DNA of 64,000 bases from Acinetobacter albensis (GTDB lineage: Bacteria > Pseudomonadota > Gammaproteobacteria > Pseudomonadales > Moraxellaceae): NCBI RefSeq assembly GCF_900095025.1, contig NZ_FMBK01000004.1, positions 149,968 to 213,967 on the forward strand, written 5' to 3'. Shown here piece after piece: positions 10,588 through 18,616 of this stretch. The position numbers were made by a program, and so were the translations under genes. Each line of letters begins with the position of its first letter. Within the stretch, counting starts at the first letter, position 1. Below the pieces are notes generated by a model, which saw nothing but the letters and a program-made list of their open reading frames with translations, did no database searches and was not told the DNA's origin.

Positions 10588-10920
10588 TTATTTTTTATCT
10601 TCTGAAGTTATTGGTAAAGAAATGACCACCGTTTGCCCTGCAGGCGGCGAATACATCCGCAATTGGGTCACAGCACGTGTTCCAATTTGCGCTGTTGCAC
10701 CAAAGGTTTGTTGCTCGATGAGCAAACGCCCCCACTCTGCATTTAAGTCATCTTTTTCTCGGGTAAAAGAACTCAGTTCACGGTAATCATGACGGTATTC
10801 AAAGACTTGAAAAACCACCATAATGGCGCTCACAAAGACCAATATCAATAAAACGATATAAGTGATGATTTTTTTCATCGCTTTTTTTTCTGTTTTCTTT
10901 GCAACAACTTCAGTTTTCAT
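10588..10920 (-). CDS. ftsL: Cell division protein FtsL
   Basis: Small bitopic divisome protein that works with FtsB and FtsQ to activate septal synthesis. The 110-aa product has a Lys-rich cytoplasmic tail, one membrane helix (about 17-38) and a short periplasmic coiled-coil segment, as usual for FtsL. I start it at the ATG whose A is the last base of the rsmH TAA stop (TAATG at 10922-10918), matching the coupling at the murF/mraY junction. A longer in-frame start at 10962 lies inside rsmH and adds a non-conserved extension. Identification rests on size, topology and position, since FtsL sequences are poorly conserved. Confidence 0.88.
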   Translation of the reverse strand: MKTEVVAKKTEKKAMKKIITYIVLLILVFVSAIMVVFQVFEYRHDYRELSSFTREKDDLNAEWGRLLIEQQTFGATAQIGTRAVTQLRMYSPPAGQTVVISLPITSEDKK

Positions 10921-11843
10921 TATTCGCCTTTTAAAGCTAAGCGTTCTGCAACTCTGAGCCATGCACTACGTGAACGAAAATTGGCTTTGATCTCTTCTTC
11001 ACTGGCACGTACTCGGGAAATTTTCTTTAAACGACGGGTATCTTCCCGTTCTTGTGGCATGCCCCAACTGGTATCTTCCGCTAAAGTAGATTCTTTTTGA
11101 ATAAATTGTTTAATTAAACGATCTTCTAACGAATGGAAACTAATGACCGCTAAACGACCGTCTGTTTTGAGTACATCTATTGCTTGCGGCAAGAAAGCTT
11201 CAATATCTTCTAATTCTTTATTAATGGCAATACGAATTCCTTGAAAAGTTCGTGTCGCTGCATGTTTATTTTTTTCCCATTTCGGATGGGCAACTTTCAC
11301 AATTTCTGCTAATTGTGCAGTGGTTTCAATATAGCCCGCAGCTTTAATGGCTTTTGCGATGCGGCGACTATAACGTTCTTCACCATATTGAAAAATAGCA
11401 TTGGCCAAAGCTTCTTCTTCAATTTGAACCAACCATTCAGCTGCAGTCGGCCCTTGTGAATTATCCATCCGCATATCGAGTGGACCATTTCTCATAAAGC
11501 TAAAACCACGTTCAGCTTGATCCAATTGTGGAGAAGACACGCCTAAGTCTGCCATTACGCCATCAACCAAACCAATATCACGCGCTTCAAGTTCTTGTTT
11601 TAAATCGGCAAAGCTGGCATGAATAATTTTAAAGCGTGAATCTTCTTGTTCTAATATTGCTGCCGTTTCTAAAGCTTGAGGGTCTTTATCAAACCCATAA
11701 ACCCGTGCATTTTCATCCAGTTTAGATAACAGTAAACGGGTATGCCCACCACGTCCAAACGTGCCATCTATATAAATTCCTGTATTGCGACCTGCCAACA
11801 AGGCATCAACAGTTTCGTGAAGTAATACAGAAATGTGCGACAT
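10920..11843 (-). CDS. rsmH: 16S rRNA (cytosine(1402)-N4)-methyltransferase
   Basis: Methylates N4 of C1402 in the ribosomal P site of 16S rRNA. The 307-aa protein starts MSHISVLLHETVDALL and shows the SAM-binding motif DGTFGRGGHTRLLL, plus the family's LGVSSPQLD and ISFHSLEDR motifs. Also known as mraW. It is the first gene of the cell-wall operon; the usual upstream mraZ regulator is not present, and about 130 bp of AT-rich DNA precede it up to the next gene's terminator. Confidence 0.96.
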   Translation of the reverse strand: MSHISVLLHETVDALLAGRNTGIYIDGTFGRGGHTRLLLSKLDENARVYGFDKDPQALETAAILEQEDSRFKIIHASFADLKQELEARDIGLVDGVMADLGVSSPQLDQAERGFSFMRNGPLDMRMDNSQGPTAAEWLVQIEEEALANAIFQYGEERYSRRIAKAIKAAGYIETTAQLAEIVKVAHPKWEKNKHAATRTFQGIRIAINKELEDIEAFLPQAIDVLKTDGRLAVISFHSLEDRLIKQFIQKESTLAEDTSWGMPQEREDTRRLKKISRVRASEEEIKANFRSRSAWLRVAERLALKGE

Positions 11844-11971
11844 AAGGGTTCAATCAAAACTATGGAAAATGTAACTGCACATTATTACCTTGTTTTAACA
11901 AAGCTCCAAACGACTTTTTGTTGGAAAATATTACTTTCGATAGGGAAATACGTTTTAACTTTTTATAAAAG

Positions 11972-12009
11972 CATAAAAATGCCAGTCAATGTGTGCATTG
12001 ACTGGCATT
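11972..12009 (-). terminator. Intrinsic terminator of the first sulfate-binding protein gene
   Basis: A perfect 14-bp inverted repeat (11978-11991 with 11996-12009, loop tgtg) containing TGCCAGTC/GACTGGCA; on the minus strand it is followed by TTTTTATGC. It lies 37 bp past the stop of the upstream minus-strand gene. Confidence 0.9.
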
Positions 12010-12045
12010 AACGGATTGAAAGCTTGTTAAAGTATTGGACTCGCA

Positions 12046-13065
12046 TTATTTACGCGTATTATAAATCTGATCAAAAATCGCCCCATTCACAAAATGTGTT
12101 TTCTGTGCTTTAGCCCATCCACCAAATACCTCGTCAATGGTAAAGGTTTTAATTTTAGGGAATTGGGCAGAATACTGCGCCAACACTTGTGGATTACGTG
12201 GACGATAGAAATGTTTTGCTGCCATTTCTTGACCTAAAGGTGAATATAAATAGTTGATATATCCTTTGGCTAACCATTTATTACCATTTTTCTCTACCGT
12301 TCTATCAACAATTGCGACTGAAGGTTCAGTTAAAATTGAAATAGATGGATAAATAATATCGAACTTGTTTTTACCCAAAGTTTTTTGTGTCACTAAAGCT
12401 TCATTTTCCCACGTCAGCAAAACATCACCGATACCACGTTCCGCAAAGGTGGTCATTGAAGCACGTGCTGCTGAGTCCATGACTTTTACATTACGATACA
12501 GTTTACCGACGAAATCCTGCGCTTTAGCCTCACTTCCATTCGGCTGTTTTAACGCATATCCCCATGCAGATAAATATACCCAACGTGGCAACCCCCCTGT
12601 TTTAGGATTTGGGGTAATAATTTGTACGCCTGGCTTGGTTAAATCAGACCAGTCTTTAATCTGTTTTGGATTACCCTTACGCACCATAAACACGATAGTC
12701 GATGTATATGGCGCTGAATTATTTGGAAATTCTTTTTGCCAACCAGACTGAATTTGCCCAGATTTTACAATTTCCTCAATATCATTGGCTAAAGCCAAAG
12801 TCACGACATCGCCTTTTAAACCATCGACCACAGAACGCGCTTGTTTACCCGACCCCCCATGCGACTGTTTAAACTTTACTGTATTTCCAGTACGTTGCTT
12901 CCAATATGCACCAAAAGATTGATTGAATTCATCATAAAATTCACGGGTAGCATCATAGGACACATTTAAGAAATCACGGTCAGCCGCTTGGGTAGTGGTC
13001 GCAGTAAAAGCAACACTACCGGTCAGTAACACTGCACTGATTAAAGCTTTAAATTGAATTTTCAT
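12046..13065 (-). CDS. sbp: Periplasmic sulfate-binding protein (ABC transporter)
   Basis: Captures sulfate (or thiosulfate) in the periplasm for the CysTWA-type importer. A signal peptide (about 1-28, ending TTTQA-A) is followed by the mature start [16 protein letters not shown]. The family signatures [13 protein letters not shown] and the [17 protein letters not shown] region are present. About 339 aa, usual for Sbp. I prefer the ATG at 13065 to the GTG one codon upstream. No permease or ATPase gene is nearby, so it must serve a transporter encoded elsewhere. It is strongly similar along its whole length to the next gene. Sbp and CysP cannot be separated with certainty by eye. Confidence 0.88.
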   Translation of the reverse strand: MKIQFKALISAVLLTGSVAFTATTTQAADRDFLNVSYDATREFYDEFNQSFGAYWKQRTGNTVKFKQSHGGSGKQARSVVDGLKGDVVTLALANDIEEIVKSGQIQSGWQKEFPNNSAPYTSTIVFMVRKGNPKQIKDWSDLTKPGVQIITPNPKTGGLPRWVYLSAWGYALKQPNGSEAKAQDFVGKLYRNVKVMDSAARASMTTFAERGIGDVLLTWENEALVTQKTLGKNKFDIIYPSISILTEPSVAIVDRTVEKNGNKWLAKGYINYLYSPLGQEMAAKHFYRPRNPQVLAQYSAQFPKIKTFTIDEVFGGWAKAQKTHFVNGAIFDQIYNTRK

Positions 13066-13080
13066 CACAAGGTCTACTTT

Positions 13081-13299
13081 TTATTTCATGTAGCTAACTA
13101 TATGAAATAAAGTTAAAAATCGCAATTCATCCATTTTTAATTGTTTAATTTCAAATTCATGTATCTTTTCTTTGTTTTATTTTGAAAAAATACGGTTGAA
13201 ATACTTCAATAATTTCAATGAGGATCAGCATTTTTAGTCTAATAAATGAATAGATGATCAGCTATTCATTTCTTCCTTTATTTATACTTCATCAATGTA
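13081..13299. other. Gap between the two sulfate-binding genes, with two inverted repeats
   Basis: A 9-bp inverted repeat (ttatttcat 13081-13089, atgaaataa 13102-13110) lies just upstream of the first sbp start and could be an operator. A second one, 8 bp (atgaatag 13246-13253, ctattcat 13262-13269), sits 30 bp after the second sbp gene's stop and may be a weak terminator. Neither matches a site I can name. Confidence 0.4.
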
Positions 13300-14301
13300 C
13301 TATTTCTTTTCAGCATAAATCTGATCAAATACGGCACCATTCACGAAATGAGTTTTCTGTGCTTTTGCCCAGCCACCAAATACATCACCAATGCTAAACA
13401 ATTTTATTTTTGGAAATTGTGCTGCATATTTTGCTGCAATTTGCGCATTACGAGGACGGAAAAAATATTGTGCCGCTAAATCTTGTCCTTTAGGCGAATA
13501 TAAATAATTCAAATACCCTTTAGCTAAATTGCGATTACCATCTTTATCCACATTTTTATCGACAATAGCCACCGATGGTTCTGCCAAGATTGAAATAGAA
13601 GGATAAATAATCTGAAATTTGTCTTTTCCTAAACCTTGAGTTGCCAACAAAGCTTCATTTTCCCAAGAAAGCAATACATCGCCTATGCCTCGTTCAGCAA
13701 AAGTGGTTAAAGAACCACGTGCGCCAGAATCGAGTACTTTCACATTACCGTAAAGTTTTTTGACCAACTCACGTGCTTTCGCATCATTGCCACCGGGTTG
13801 TTTAAGCGCATATCCCCAAGCAGAAAGATAAATCCAGCGTGGCGCACCGCCTGTTTTTGGATTAGGCGTAATAATTTCTACCCCAGATTTGGTTAAATCA
13901 TTCCAATCTTTAATATTTTTAGGATTACCCTTACGTACTAAAAATACGACTGTTGAAGTATAAGGTGCAGAATTATTGGGAAATTGTTTTTGCCAATTTT
14001 TATGAATTAGACCTGCATTTACAATTTCTTCAATATCATTGGCCAAAGCCAAAGTCACAACATCTGCCTGTAAACCATCAATGACAGAACGGGCTTGTTT
14101 TCCAGATCCGCCATGTGATTGTTTAAAATTCACTTCTTGTCCCGTTTTTTGTTTCCAGAAAGTGCCAAAGGCCTGATTATATTCTTGATAAAATTCACGC
14201 GTTGGATCATAGGAAACATTTAAAAAATCTTTTGCAGCTAAACTCGCTGAAGTCACACTCCCCAATAAAAGCAAAAAACCAGAAGCGATTATTTTTTTCA
14301 T
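13300..14301 (-). CDS. Second periplasmic sulfate-binding protein (paralog)
   Basis: Paralog of the adjacent Sbp and, by inference, also a sulfate or thiosulfate receptor. The 333-aa product starts [13 protein letters not shown] with a signal peptide ending near SLAA, then [17 protein letters not shown]. It shares [29 protein letters not shown] and the [17 protein letters not shown] motif with the neighbour. I place the start at 14301 because the upstream 21 in-frame residues do not look like a signal sequence. The tandem copies point to a local duplication; both keep intact reading frames. Confidence 0.85.
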   Translation of the reverse strand: MKKIIASGFLLLLGSVTSASLAAKDFLNVSYDPTREFYQEYNQAFGTFWKQKTGQEVNFKQSHGGSGKQARSVIDGLQADVVTLALANDIEEIVNAGLIHKNWQKQFPNNSAPYTSTVVFLVRKGNPKNIKDWNDLTKSGVEIITPNPKTGGAPRWIYLSAWGYALKQPGGNDAKARELVKKLYGNVKVLDSGARGSLTTFAERGIGDVLLSWENEALLATQGLGKDKFQIIYPSISILAEPSVAIVDKNVDKDGNRNLAKGYLNYLYSPKGQDLAAQYFFRPRNAQIAAKYAAQFPKIKLFSIGDVFGGWAKAQKTHFVNGAVFDQIYAEKK

Positions 14302-14807
14302 TTGTATCAACTCTATCGTCATAATAATGCCACTATATTTATACAAAATTATTTTAACAATCATATAGTTATATTATTTTATTTATTCTTCATCAGTTTT
14401 AAAGATATTCATTAAAGTACTAAAATTTACACTTTTTTATCTAAACACTTAGATACCATCGCTCTATAAAATACCTCGATAAATATACAATCACTGAAAT
14501 AAAATCAATAAAACTTTAAATTACAATTGGTTAGGTAAATATTTTAGATGTATTCTTTTTATTTAGAACAGATTACAACGTCTGATTTTGCAATTTTGTC
14601 TATAAAAATTCATCTTAGCCCTCTTTAATCTTCACGCTATCTACATATTCTTCTGGTACAAAGCCTATCAATTAAATTACTTTTTTATCGTTTTGTAAAA
14701 GAGTGTGACTCAATTCTACTTTTGTATTTTTTTATGTGGTTAAATAGTAGTGTAAGCATAGAAAAACAATATTTAGCAGTTTCAGTACCAAAAGGGGGAT
14801 GTGGAAA
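14302..14807. other. AT-rich intergenic region
   Basis: About 500 bp upstream of the second sulfate-binding gene and of the small secreted protein on the other strand, so it should hold both promoters. It is very AT-rich with many TATAAT-like words and no single convincing promoter. I see no gene here. Confidence 0.5.
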
Positions 14808-15110
14808 ATGAAGTATATGTCGTTTGTTAAAGTATTAAGTTTAAGTTTGACGGTCGGATTCATGACCCAACTAAGCCATACTGCTGCTATTAAAACTGCA
14901 GATACCAAAGTAACGCTGAGTCCTGAACGCTCATCCCTGATTGAAAAAGTGTTACAGCAACAAAAGCAAGGTGCAAATACTTTACGTCCAGATAATGATT
15001 TAAAAGTACTAACAGAAATTAAAGTAGCACCAACACAAAGTTTTTTTGCTGCTCAAAATCAAAAATTTAGCCGTTTTGTGCAAGCGCTTTTCCCTCAAAA
15101 TTACTCATAA
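14808..15110 (+). CDS. Small secreted protein of unknown function
   Basis: I do not recognise this family. The product is 100 aa with an N-terminal signal peptide (MKYMSFVKVLSLSLTVGF, likely cut near SHTAA) and a mature part of about 75 residues that is Gln- and Lys-rich with no cysteine. I choose the ATG at 14808 because a strong AGGGGG Shine-Dalgarno lies 9 nt upstream. The ATG at 14799 overlaps that site and cannot use it. It is followed by a terminator, so it is a single-gene unit ahead of gltX. Confidence 0.7.
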   Translation: MKYMSFVKVLSLSLTVGFMTQLSHTAAIKTADTKVTLSPERSSLIEKVLQQQKQGANTLRPDNDLKVLTEIKVAPTQSFFAAQNQKFSRFVQALFPQNYS

Positions 15111-15145
15111 ATTTATTTAATTTCTATGATTAGAAATTAAAACTC

Positions 15146-15194
15146 AGCCTAATCATTCCAATGTTGAATTTAGCATTAAGTGATTAGGCTTTTT
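15146..15194 (+). terminator. Terminator between the small secreted protein and gltX
   Basis: Inverted repeat agcctaatca (15146-15155) and tgattaggct (15181-15190) with a 25-nt loop that can pair internally, followed by T4. A TATAAT word directly after it (15198-15203) is a candidate -10 element for gltX. Confidence 0.7.
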
Positions 15195-15197
15195 CGT

Positions 15198-15203
15198 TAT
15201 AAT
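15198..15203 (+). promoter_or_regulatory. Candidate -10 box for gltX
   Basis: A consensus TATAAT lies 30 bp before the gltX start codon, directly after the preceding terminator. No good -35 hexamer sits at the expected distance, so this is tentative. Confidence 0.35.
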
Positions 15204-15232
15204 AGTCATCATTCACATTCTGAAAAATATTA

Positions 15233-16744
15233 ATGATGACTGTTCGTACTCGTATTGCCCCTTCTCCTACTGGTTTTCCACATGTAGGTACTGCATATAT
15301 TGCCTTATTCAATTTATGTTTTGCCAAACAACATGGCGGTGAATTTATTCTTCGTATTGAGGATACCGACCAACTGCGCTCAACACCTGAATCTGAAAAA
15401 ATGATTTTAGATTCACTGCGTTGGTTAGGTTTAAATTGGTCAGAAGGCCCAGATATTGGTGGCCCACATGCGCCTTATCGTCAATCTGAACGTATGGATA
15501 TTTACAAACAATATGCTTTAGATCTAGTGGAAAAAGGTCATGCTTTCTATTGTTTTGCCAGTGCAGAAGAATTAGATCAAATGCGTGTCGAGCAACAAGC
15601 GCGAGGTGAAAACCCGCGTTATGATGGACGTGGTTTAGAATTATCCAGCGATGACGTAGCACGTCGCTTGGCAGCGGGTGAGGCACATGTTATTCGGATG
15701 AAAGTACCGTCCGAAGGCAGCTGCAAATTTAATGATTTGCTCCGTGGTGAAGTAGAAATTCCATGGGCACAAGTGGATATGCAGATCCTGTTAAAAACAG
15801 ACGGCTTGCCAACCTATCATCTTGCAAACGTGGTCGATGACCATTTGATGCAAATTACGCATGTCATTCGCGGCGAAGAATGGATTCCGTCGGCACCAAA
15901 ACATCAATTATTGTATCAATACTTTGGCTGGGACATGCCAGTGTTGTGTCATATGCCTTTGCTTCGCAATCCGGATAAATCAAAATTATCAAAACGTAAA
16001 AATCCAACTTCAATTAATTACTACAAGGATATTGGCGTATTACCTGAAGCATTACTCAATTATTTGGGTCGCATGGGTTGGTCTATGCCTGATGAAAGTG
16101 AAAAATTCTCTTTGGCCGACATGATTGAGCATTTCGACATTCAACGTGTCTCACTTGGTGGTCCAATTTTTGATGTGGAAAAACTCAATTGGTTGAATGG
16201 TCAGTGGATTAAAGCACTTTCCCCTGCTGAATTACTCAATACGCTTTTGGCTTGGAAATCTGATCGTAACACCCTTGAGGCAATTGCTGCTGCGATTCAA
16301 CCACGAATTAATTTATTGTCTGAAGCTGTGAATTGGGCAGGTTTCTATTTCAACCAATTTCCGACACTTTCCAAAGAACAATTTGAAAGCAAAAAATTAT
16401 CCGAAGAACAAGTGCGTCAAAGTTTACAATTTGCAATTTGGCGTTTAGAAAGTTTATTTACTTGGAATAACGACACGGTAAGCCAAACCCTGATGGATTT
16501 AGCCAACCAAATGGAAATTAAACTCCGTGATTTTATGCCGACTTTCTTTATTGCCATTGCAGGTTCGACCAGTTCAACGCCTGTTATGCAATCGATGGTT
16601 ACTCTTGGACCAGATTTAACCTTTGCTCGTTTACGCCATGCACTTGAAATTGTTGGCGGACCGAGTAAAAAAGAAACAAAAGTGTGGGAAAAATTGAATG
16701 AAAGCTTAAAATTGCCGAAAAATGATGCAGTTGATGATGCATAA
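15233..16744 (+). CDS. gltX: Glutamyl-tRNA synthetase
   Basis: Class I aminoacyl-tRNA synthetase that charges tRNA-Glu. The HIGH-type motif is [13 protein letters not shown] (His17-Val-Gly-Thr), and the KMSKS-type motif is KLSKR at 251-255. The 503-aa length fits full-length GluRS rather than the short GluQ paralog. Two consecutive ATGs open the frame. The gene is followed after about 57 bp by tRNA-Ala and then tRNA-Glu, its own substrate, although these have their own promoter. Confidence 0.96.
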   Translation: MMTVRTRIAPSPTGFPHVGTAYIALFNLCFAKQHGGEFILRIEDTDQLRSTPESEKMILDSLRWLGLNWSEGPDIGGPHAPYRQSERMDIYKQYALDLVEKGHAFYCFASAEELDQMRVEQQARGENPRYDGRGLELSSDDVARRLAAGEAHVIRMKVPSEGSCKFNDLLRGEVEIPWAQVDMQILLKTDGLPTYHLANVVDDHLMQITHVIRGEEWIPSAPKHQLLYQYFGWDMPVLCHMPLLRNPDKSKLSKRKNPTSINYYKDIGVLPEALLNYLGRMGWSMPDESEKFSLADMIEHFDIQRVSLGGPIFDVEKLNWLNGQWIKALSPAELLNTLLAWKSDRNTLEAIAAAIQPRINLLSEAVNWAGFYFNQFPTLSKEQFESKKLSEEQVRQSLQFAIWRLESLFTWNNDTVSQTLMDLANQMEIKLRDFMPTFFIAIAGSTSSTPVMQSMVTLGPDLTFARLRHALEIVGGPSKKETKVWEKLNESLKLPKNDAVDDA

Positions 16745-16756
16745 TTAAATTTATAG

Positions 16757-16785
16757 TTGACGTGTAAGCACAATGCCCCTAATAT
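16757..16785 (+). promoter_or_regulatory. Sigma70 promoter of the tRNA-Ala/tRNA-Glu unit
   Basis: TTGACG (16757-16762), a 17-bp spacer and TAATAT (16780-16785), with a GC-containing discriminator (tgcgctc) 17 bp before the first tRNA. Such a discriminator is typical of stringently controlled stable-RNA promoters. Confidence 0.75.
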
Positions 16786-16801
16786 TGCGCTCACACAGAC
16801 T

Positions 16802-16877
16802 GGGGTCATAGCTCAGTTGGTAGAGCGCTACAATGGCATTGTAGAGGTCAGGAGTTCGATCCTCCTTGACTCCACCA
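16802..16877 (+). tRNA. tRNA-Ala (anticodon GGC)
   Basis: A 76-nt cloverleaf with encoded CCA. The anticodon stem CTACA/TGTAG encloses the loop ATGGCAT, giving anticodon GGC (reads GCC/GCU). The acceptor stem GGGGTCA/TGACTCC has a G3-U70 wobble pair, the known alanine identity element. Confidence 0.96.
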
Positions 16878-16912
16878 AGTTTTTTTATGCTTTACCTGTG
16901 TTGCCTCGATAA

Positions 16913-16988
16913 GTCCCTATCGTCTAGAGGCCTAGGACATCGCCCTTTCACGGCGGTAACCGGGGTTCGAATCCCCGTAGGGACGCCA
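16913..16988 (+). tRNA. tRNA-Glu (anticodon TTC)
   Basis: A 76-nt cloverleaf with encoded CCA, nearly the canonical bacterial tRNA-Glu: acceptor GTCCCTA/TAGGGAC, anticodon loop CTTTCAC with TTC, and T-loop TTCGAAT. It is 35 nt after tRNA-Ala, likely in one transcript with it, and lies downstream of the gene for its synthetase. Confidence 0.97.
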
Positions 16989-16993
16989 AATTC

Positions 16994-17026
16994 AAAAAAG
17001 CCACTAAATTATTTAGTGGCTTTTTT
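16994..17026 (+). terminator. Terminator of the tRNA unit
   Basis: Stem gccactaaa/tttagtggc (17000-17008 and 17012-17020) flanked by A6 and T6, starting about 5 bp after the tRNA-Glu CCA. Confidence 0.9.
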
Positions 17027-17124
17027 ATTGCCTGAATTTTTATTCATGGGATTTAACTTGAGTATTTTTGCTTTCTTCTCTATTCAGATTAGAATAAGCC
17101 ATAAATTAAAATGCTGGAGTTGTA

Positions 17125-17466
17125 ATGCAATACCGTTGCCCCAAATGCCAAAGTCCTAAAATTATGCCCGTCGCACAAACAGGGCAACCCGCACCACGAC
17201 CTGTGGTACCCAAAAGCTTGGTTTTTTTAATTCCTGCCATTTTTATACTGTTATTGCTGGTTTTAATTAGCGTTTCCATGTGGATCTTTGGAGATGGTGC
17301 TGGGCAAAATTTACAAATTGCGACTGTCATTGTTTTTAGCATTTGTGTTGTCGCGGGCATTCTTTTTTGGCGTGACCTACCCGACTTTAAAATTTCGATG
17401 CAAAGTTTCATGCAATCACAAAAGAAATGGAAATGTCGTGAATGTGATCACGAATGGGAAATTTAA
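17125..17466 (+). CDS. Small membrane protein with N- and C-terminal zinc-ribbon halves
   Basis: Function unknown. The 113-aa product begins MQYRCPKCQSPK, a Cys-x2-Cys knuckle (Cys5, Cys8), and ends KWKCRECDHEWEI, a second Cys-x2-Cys knuckle. Two hydrophobic segments (about 32-53 and 65-82) lie between them. With two membrane passes both termini are on the same side, so the four cysteines could form one zinc site. It sits between the tRNA unit and czcD, convergent with the latter. A long hairpin overlaps the junction. Confidence 0.75.
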   Translation: MQYRCPKCQSPKIMPVAQTGQPAPRPVVPKSLVFLIPAIFILLLLVLISVSMWIFGDGAGQNLQIATVIVFSICVVAGILFWRDLPDFKISMQSFMQSQKKWKCRECDHEWEI

Positions 17467-17478
17467 ACACTCTTCTCT

Positions 17479-17514
17479 CACATCAGCACTGTGCATAATG
17501 TCAGTGCTGATGTG
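17479..17514. terminator. Long hairpin at the convergent junction of the zinc-ribbon gene and czcD
   Basis: A perfect 13-bp inverted repeat (cacatcagcactg 17479-17491, cagtgctgatgtg 17502-17514, loop of 10) starts 13 bp after the plus-strand stop and contains the czcD stop codon. There is no U-tract on either side, so it may protect 3' ends rather than terminate by itself. Confidence 0.5.
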
Positions 17515-18466
17515 AATCTTGATTTGTATCATGCAAAGACTGTTCATGATCATGTTCACAATGACCAGTATGTGGATATGAATGTACCACACATTCCTCC
17601 TCCTCAATTTGCAGTGTCATTTCGGTAATCCCATGGGAGTGACTGAGCATCTGCCATGCTTGCTGGTATAAGGCATTACGATCGGCATTTGGTGCATATA
17701 GATGAACCGTTAAATGTACATTTTTTGAAGTAATCGCCCAGACTTTGAGTTGATGAATACTTTCTACGGCATTTAGACTCAGCAAATCATTTCGCAGTTG
17801 TTCAATATCAATTTCTTCAGGCACACCTTCAAGTAAAATATGAATACTTTGTTTGAGTAATATCCAAGTACGTGGCAATACCCAAAACCCAATTAATACA
17901 GCTATTAAGGTATCTACCCAAAACCACTGGGTAAAATAAATCACGATTGCACCAATCATCACACCCACAGAACCCAAGGCATCACTCAAGACTTCTAGAT
18001 AAGCGCCTTTAATATTTAAACTCTCTTGTGCACTTGAAACGAGTATTTTCATCGAAATAAGATTAATCACTAAACCTATCGACGCAACTATTAACATGCC
18101 TAGACTTTGAATTTCGGGTGGATGAGAAAACCGTTGATAAGCTTCAAATAAAATATATATCGCCACAAAAAACAACATCAAAGCATTAAATAATGCGGCC
18201 AAAATTTCAAAGCGCTGATAACCAAAAGTGCGCTTATCATCTGCGGGTAGTTTGCCAATTTTAATTGCAACCAAAGCAATCGCAAGCGCTGCTGCATCAG
18301 TAAACATATGTGCAGCATCTGACAGCAAAGCCAGACTTTGGGTCATAAATCCAGCTATCACCTCAATAATTAAAAATGATGTGGTCAAAATCAATGCAAA
18401 GGTTAGTTTTTTTGCATTGTCTTCTGTGACCAGTGCATGACTATGATCATGTCCATGTTGCGTCAT
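17501..18466 (-). CDS. czcD: Cation diffusion facilitator, CzcD-like metal efflux protein
   Basis: Proton-coupled export of divalent metal (Zn, Cd, Co class) across the inner membrane. The 321-aa protein has six predicted membrane helices. Metal-site motifs are HMFTD in helix 2 and EVLSD in helix 5, and a cytoplasmic domain follows. The ends are His-rich (MTQHGHDHSH; C-terminus with HTGHCEHDHE and SHQH). The glutamate in helix 5, where ZitB has histidine, fits the CzcD branch as far as I recall. AGAGGT precedes the start. It is divergent from a DUF4198-like gene, with a Fur-box-like palindrome in between. Confidence 0.9.
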   Translation of the reverse strand: MTQHGHDHSHALVTEDNAKKLTFALILTTSFLIIEVIAGFMTQSLALLSDAAHMFTDAAALAIALVAIKIGKLPADDKRTFGYQRFEILAALFNALMLFFVAIYILFEAYQRFSHPPEIQSLGMLIVASIGLVINLISMKILVSSAQESLNIKGAYLEVLSDALGSVGVMIGAIVIYFTQWFWVDTLIAVLIGFWVLPRTWILLKQSIHILLEGVPEEIDIEQLRNDLLSLNAVESIHQLKVWAITSKNVHLTVHLYAPNADRNALYQQAWQMLSHSHGITEMTLQIEEEECVVHSYPHTGHCEHDHEQSLHDTNQDSHQH

Positions 18467-18508
18467 AACTTACCTCTTATTATTCAATCTATTTAGCCTT
18501 AAATTAAT

Positions 18509-18533
18509 ATTGATAATCATTATTATTATCAAT
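18509..18533. promoter_or_regulatory. Fur-box-like operator between czcD and the DUF4198-like gene
   Basis: Perfect inverted repeat attgataat (18509-18517) and attatcaat (18525-18533) around a 7-nt centre. Read as the Fur 7-1-7 motif TGATAATnATTATCA, positions 18511-18525 match at 14 of 15 fixed-plus-spacer positions, and a second, shifted match shares the right arm. It lies in the 150-bp divergent promoter region. A different metalloregulator is possible. Confidence 0.55.
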
Positions 18534-18616
18534 TAAAATATTTCTTCGTTATACTCATTTTTATACAATGTAATTCTTTCTTGAAAATATAAACCTCTGA
18601 TTTAGGATCATGCTTG

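Noticed and set aside
12365..12751. A 128-codon plus-strand frame inside the first sulfate-binding gene
   Set aside because: Antisense shadow of a well-supported gene.
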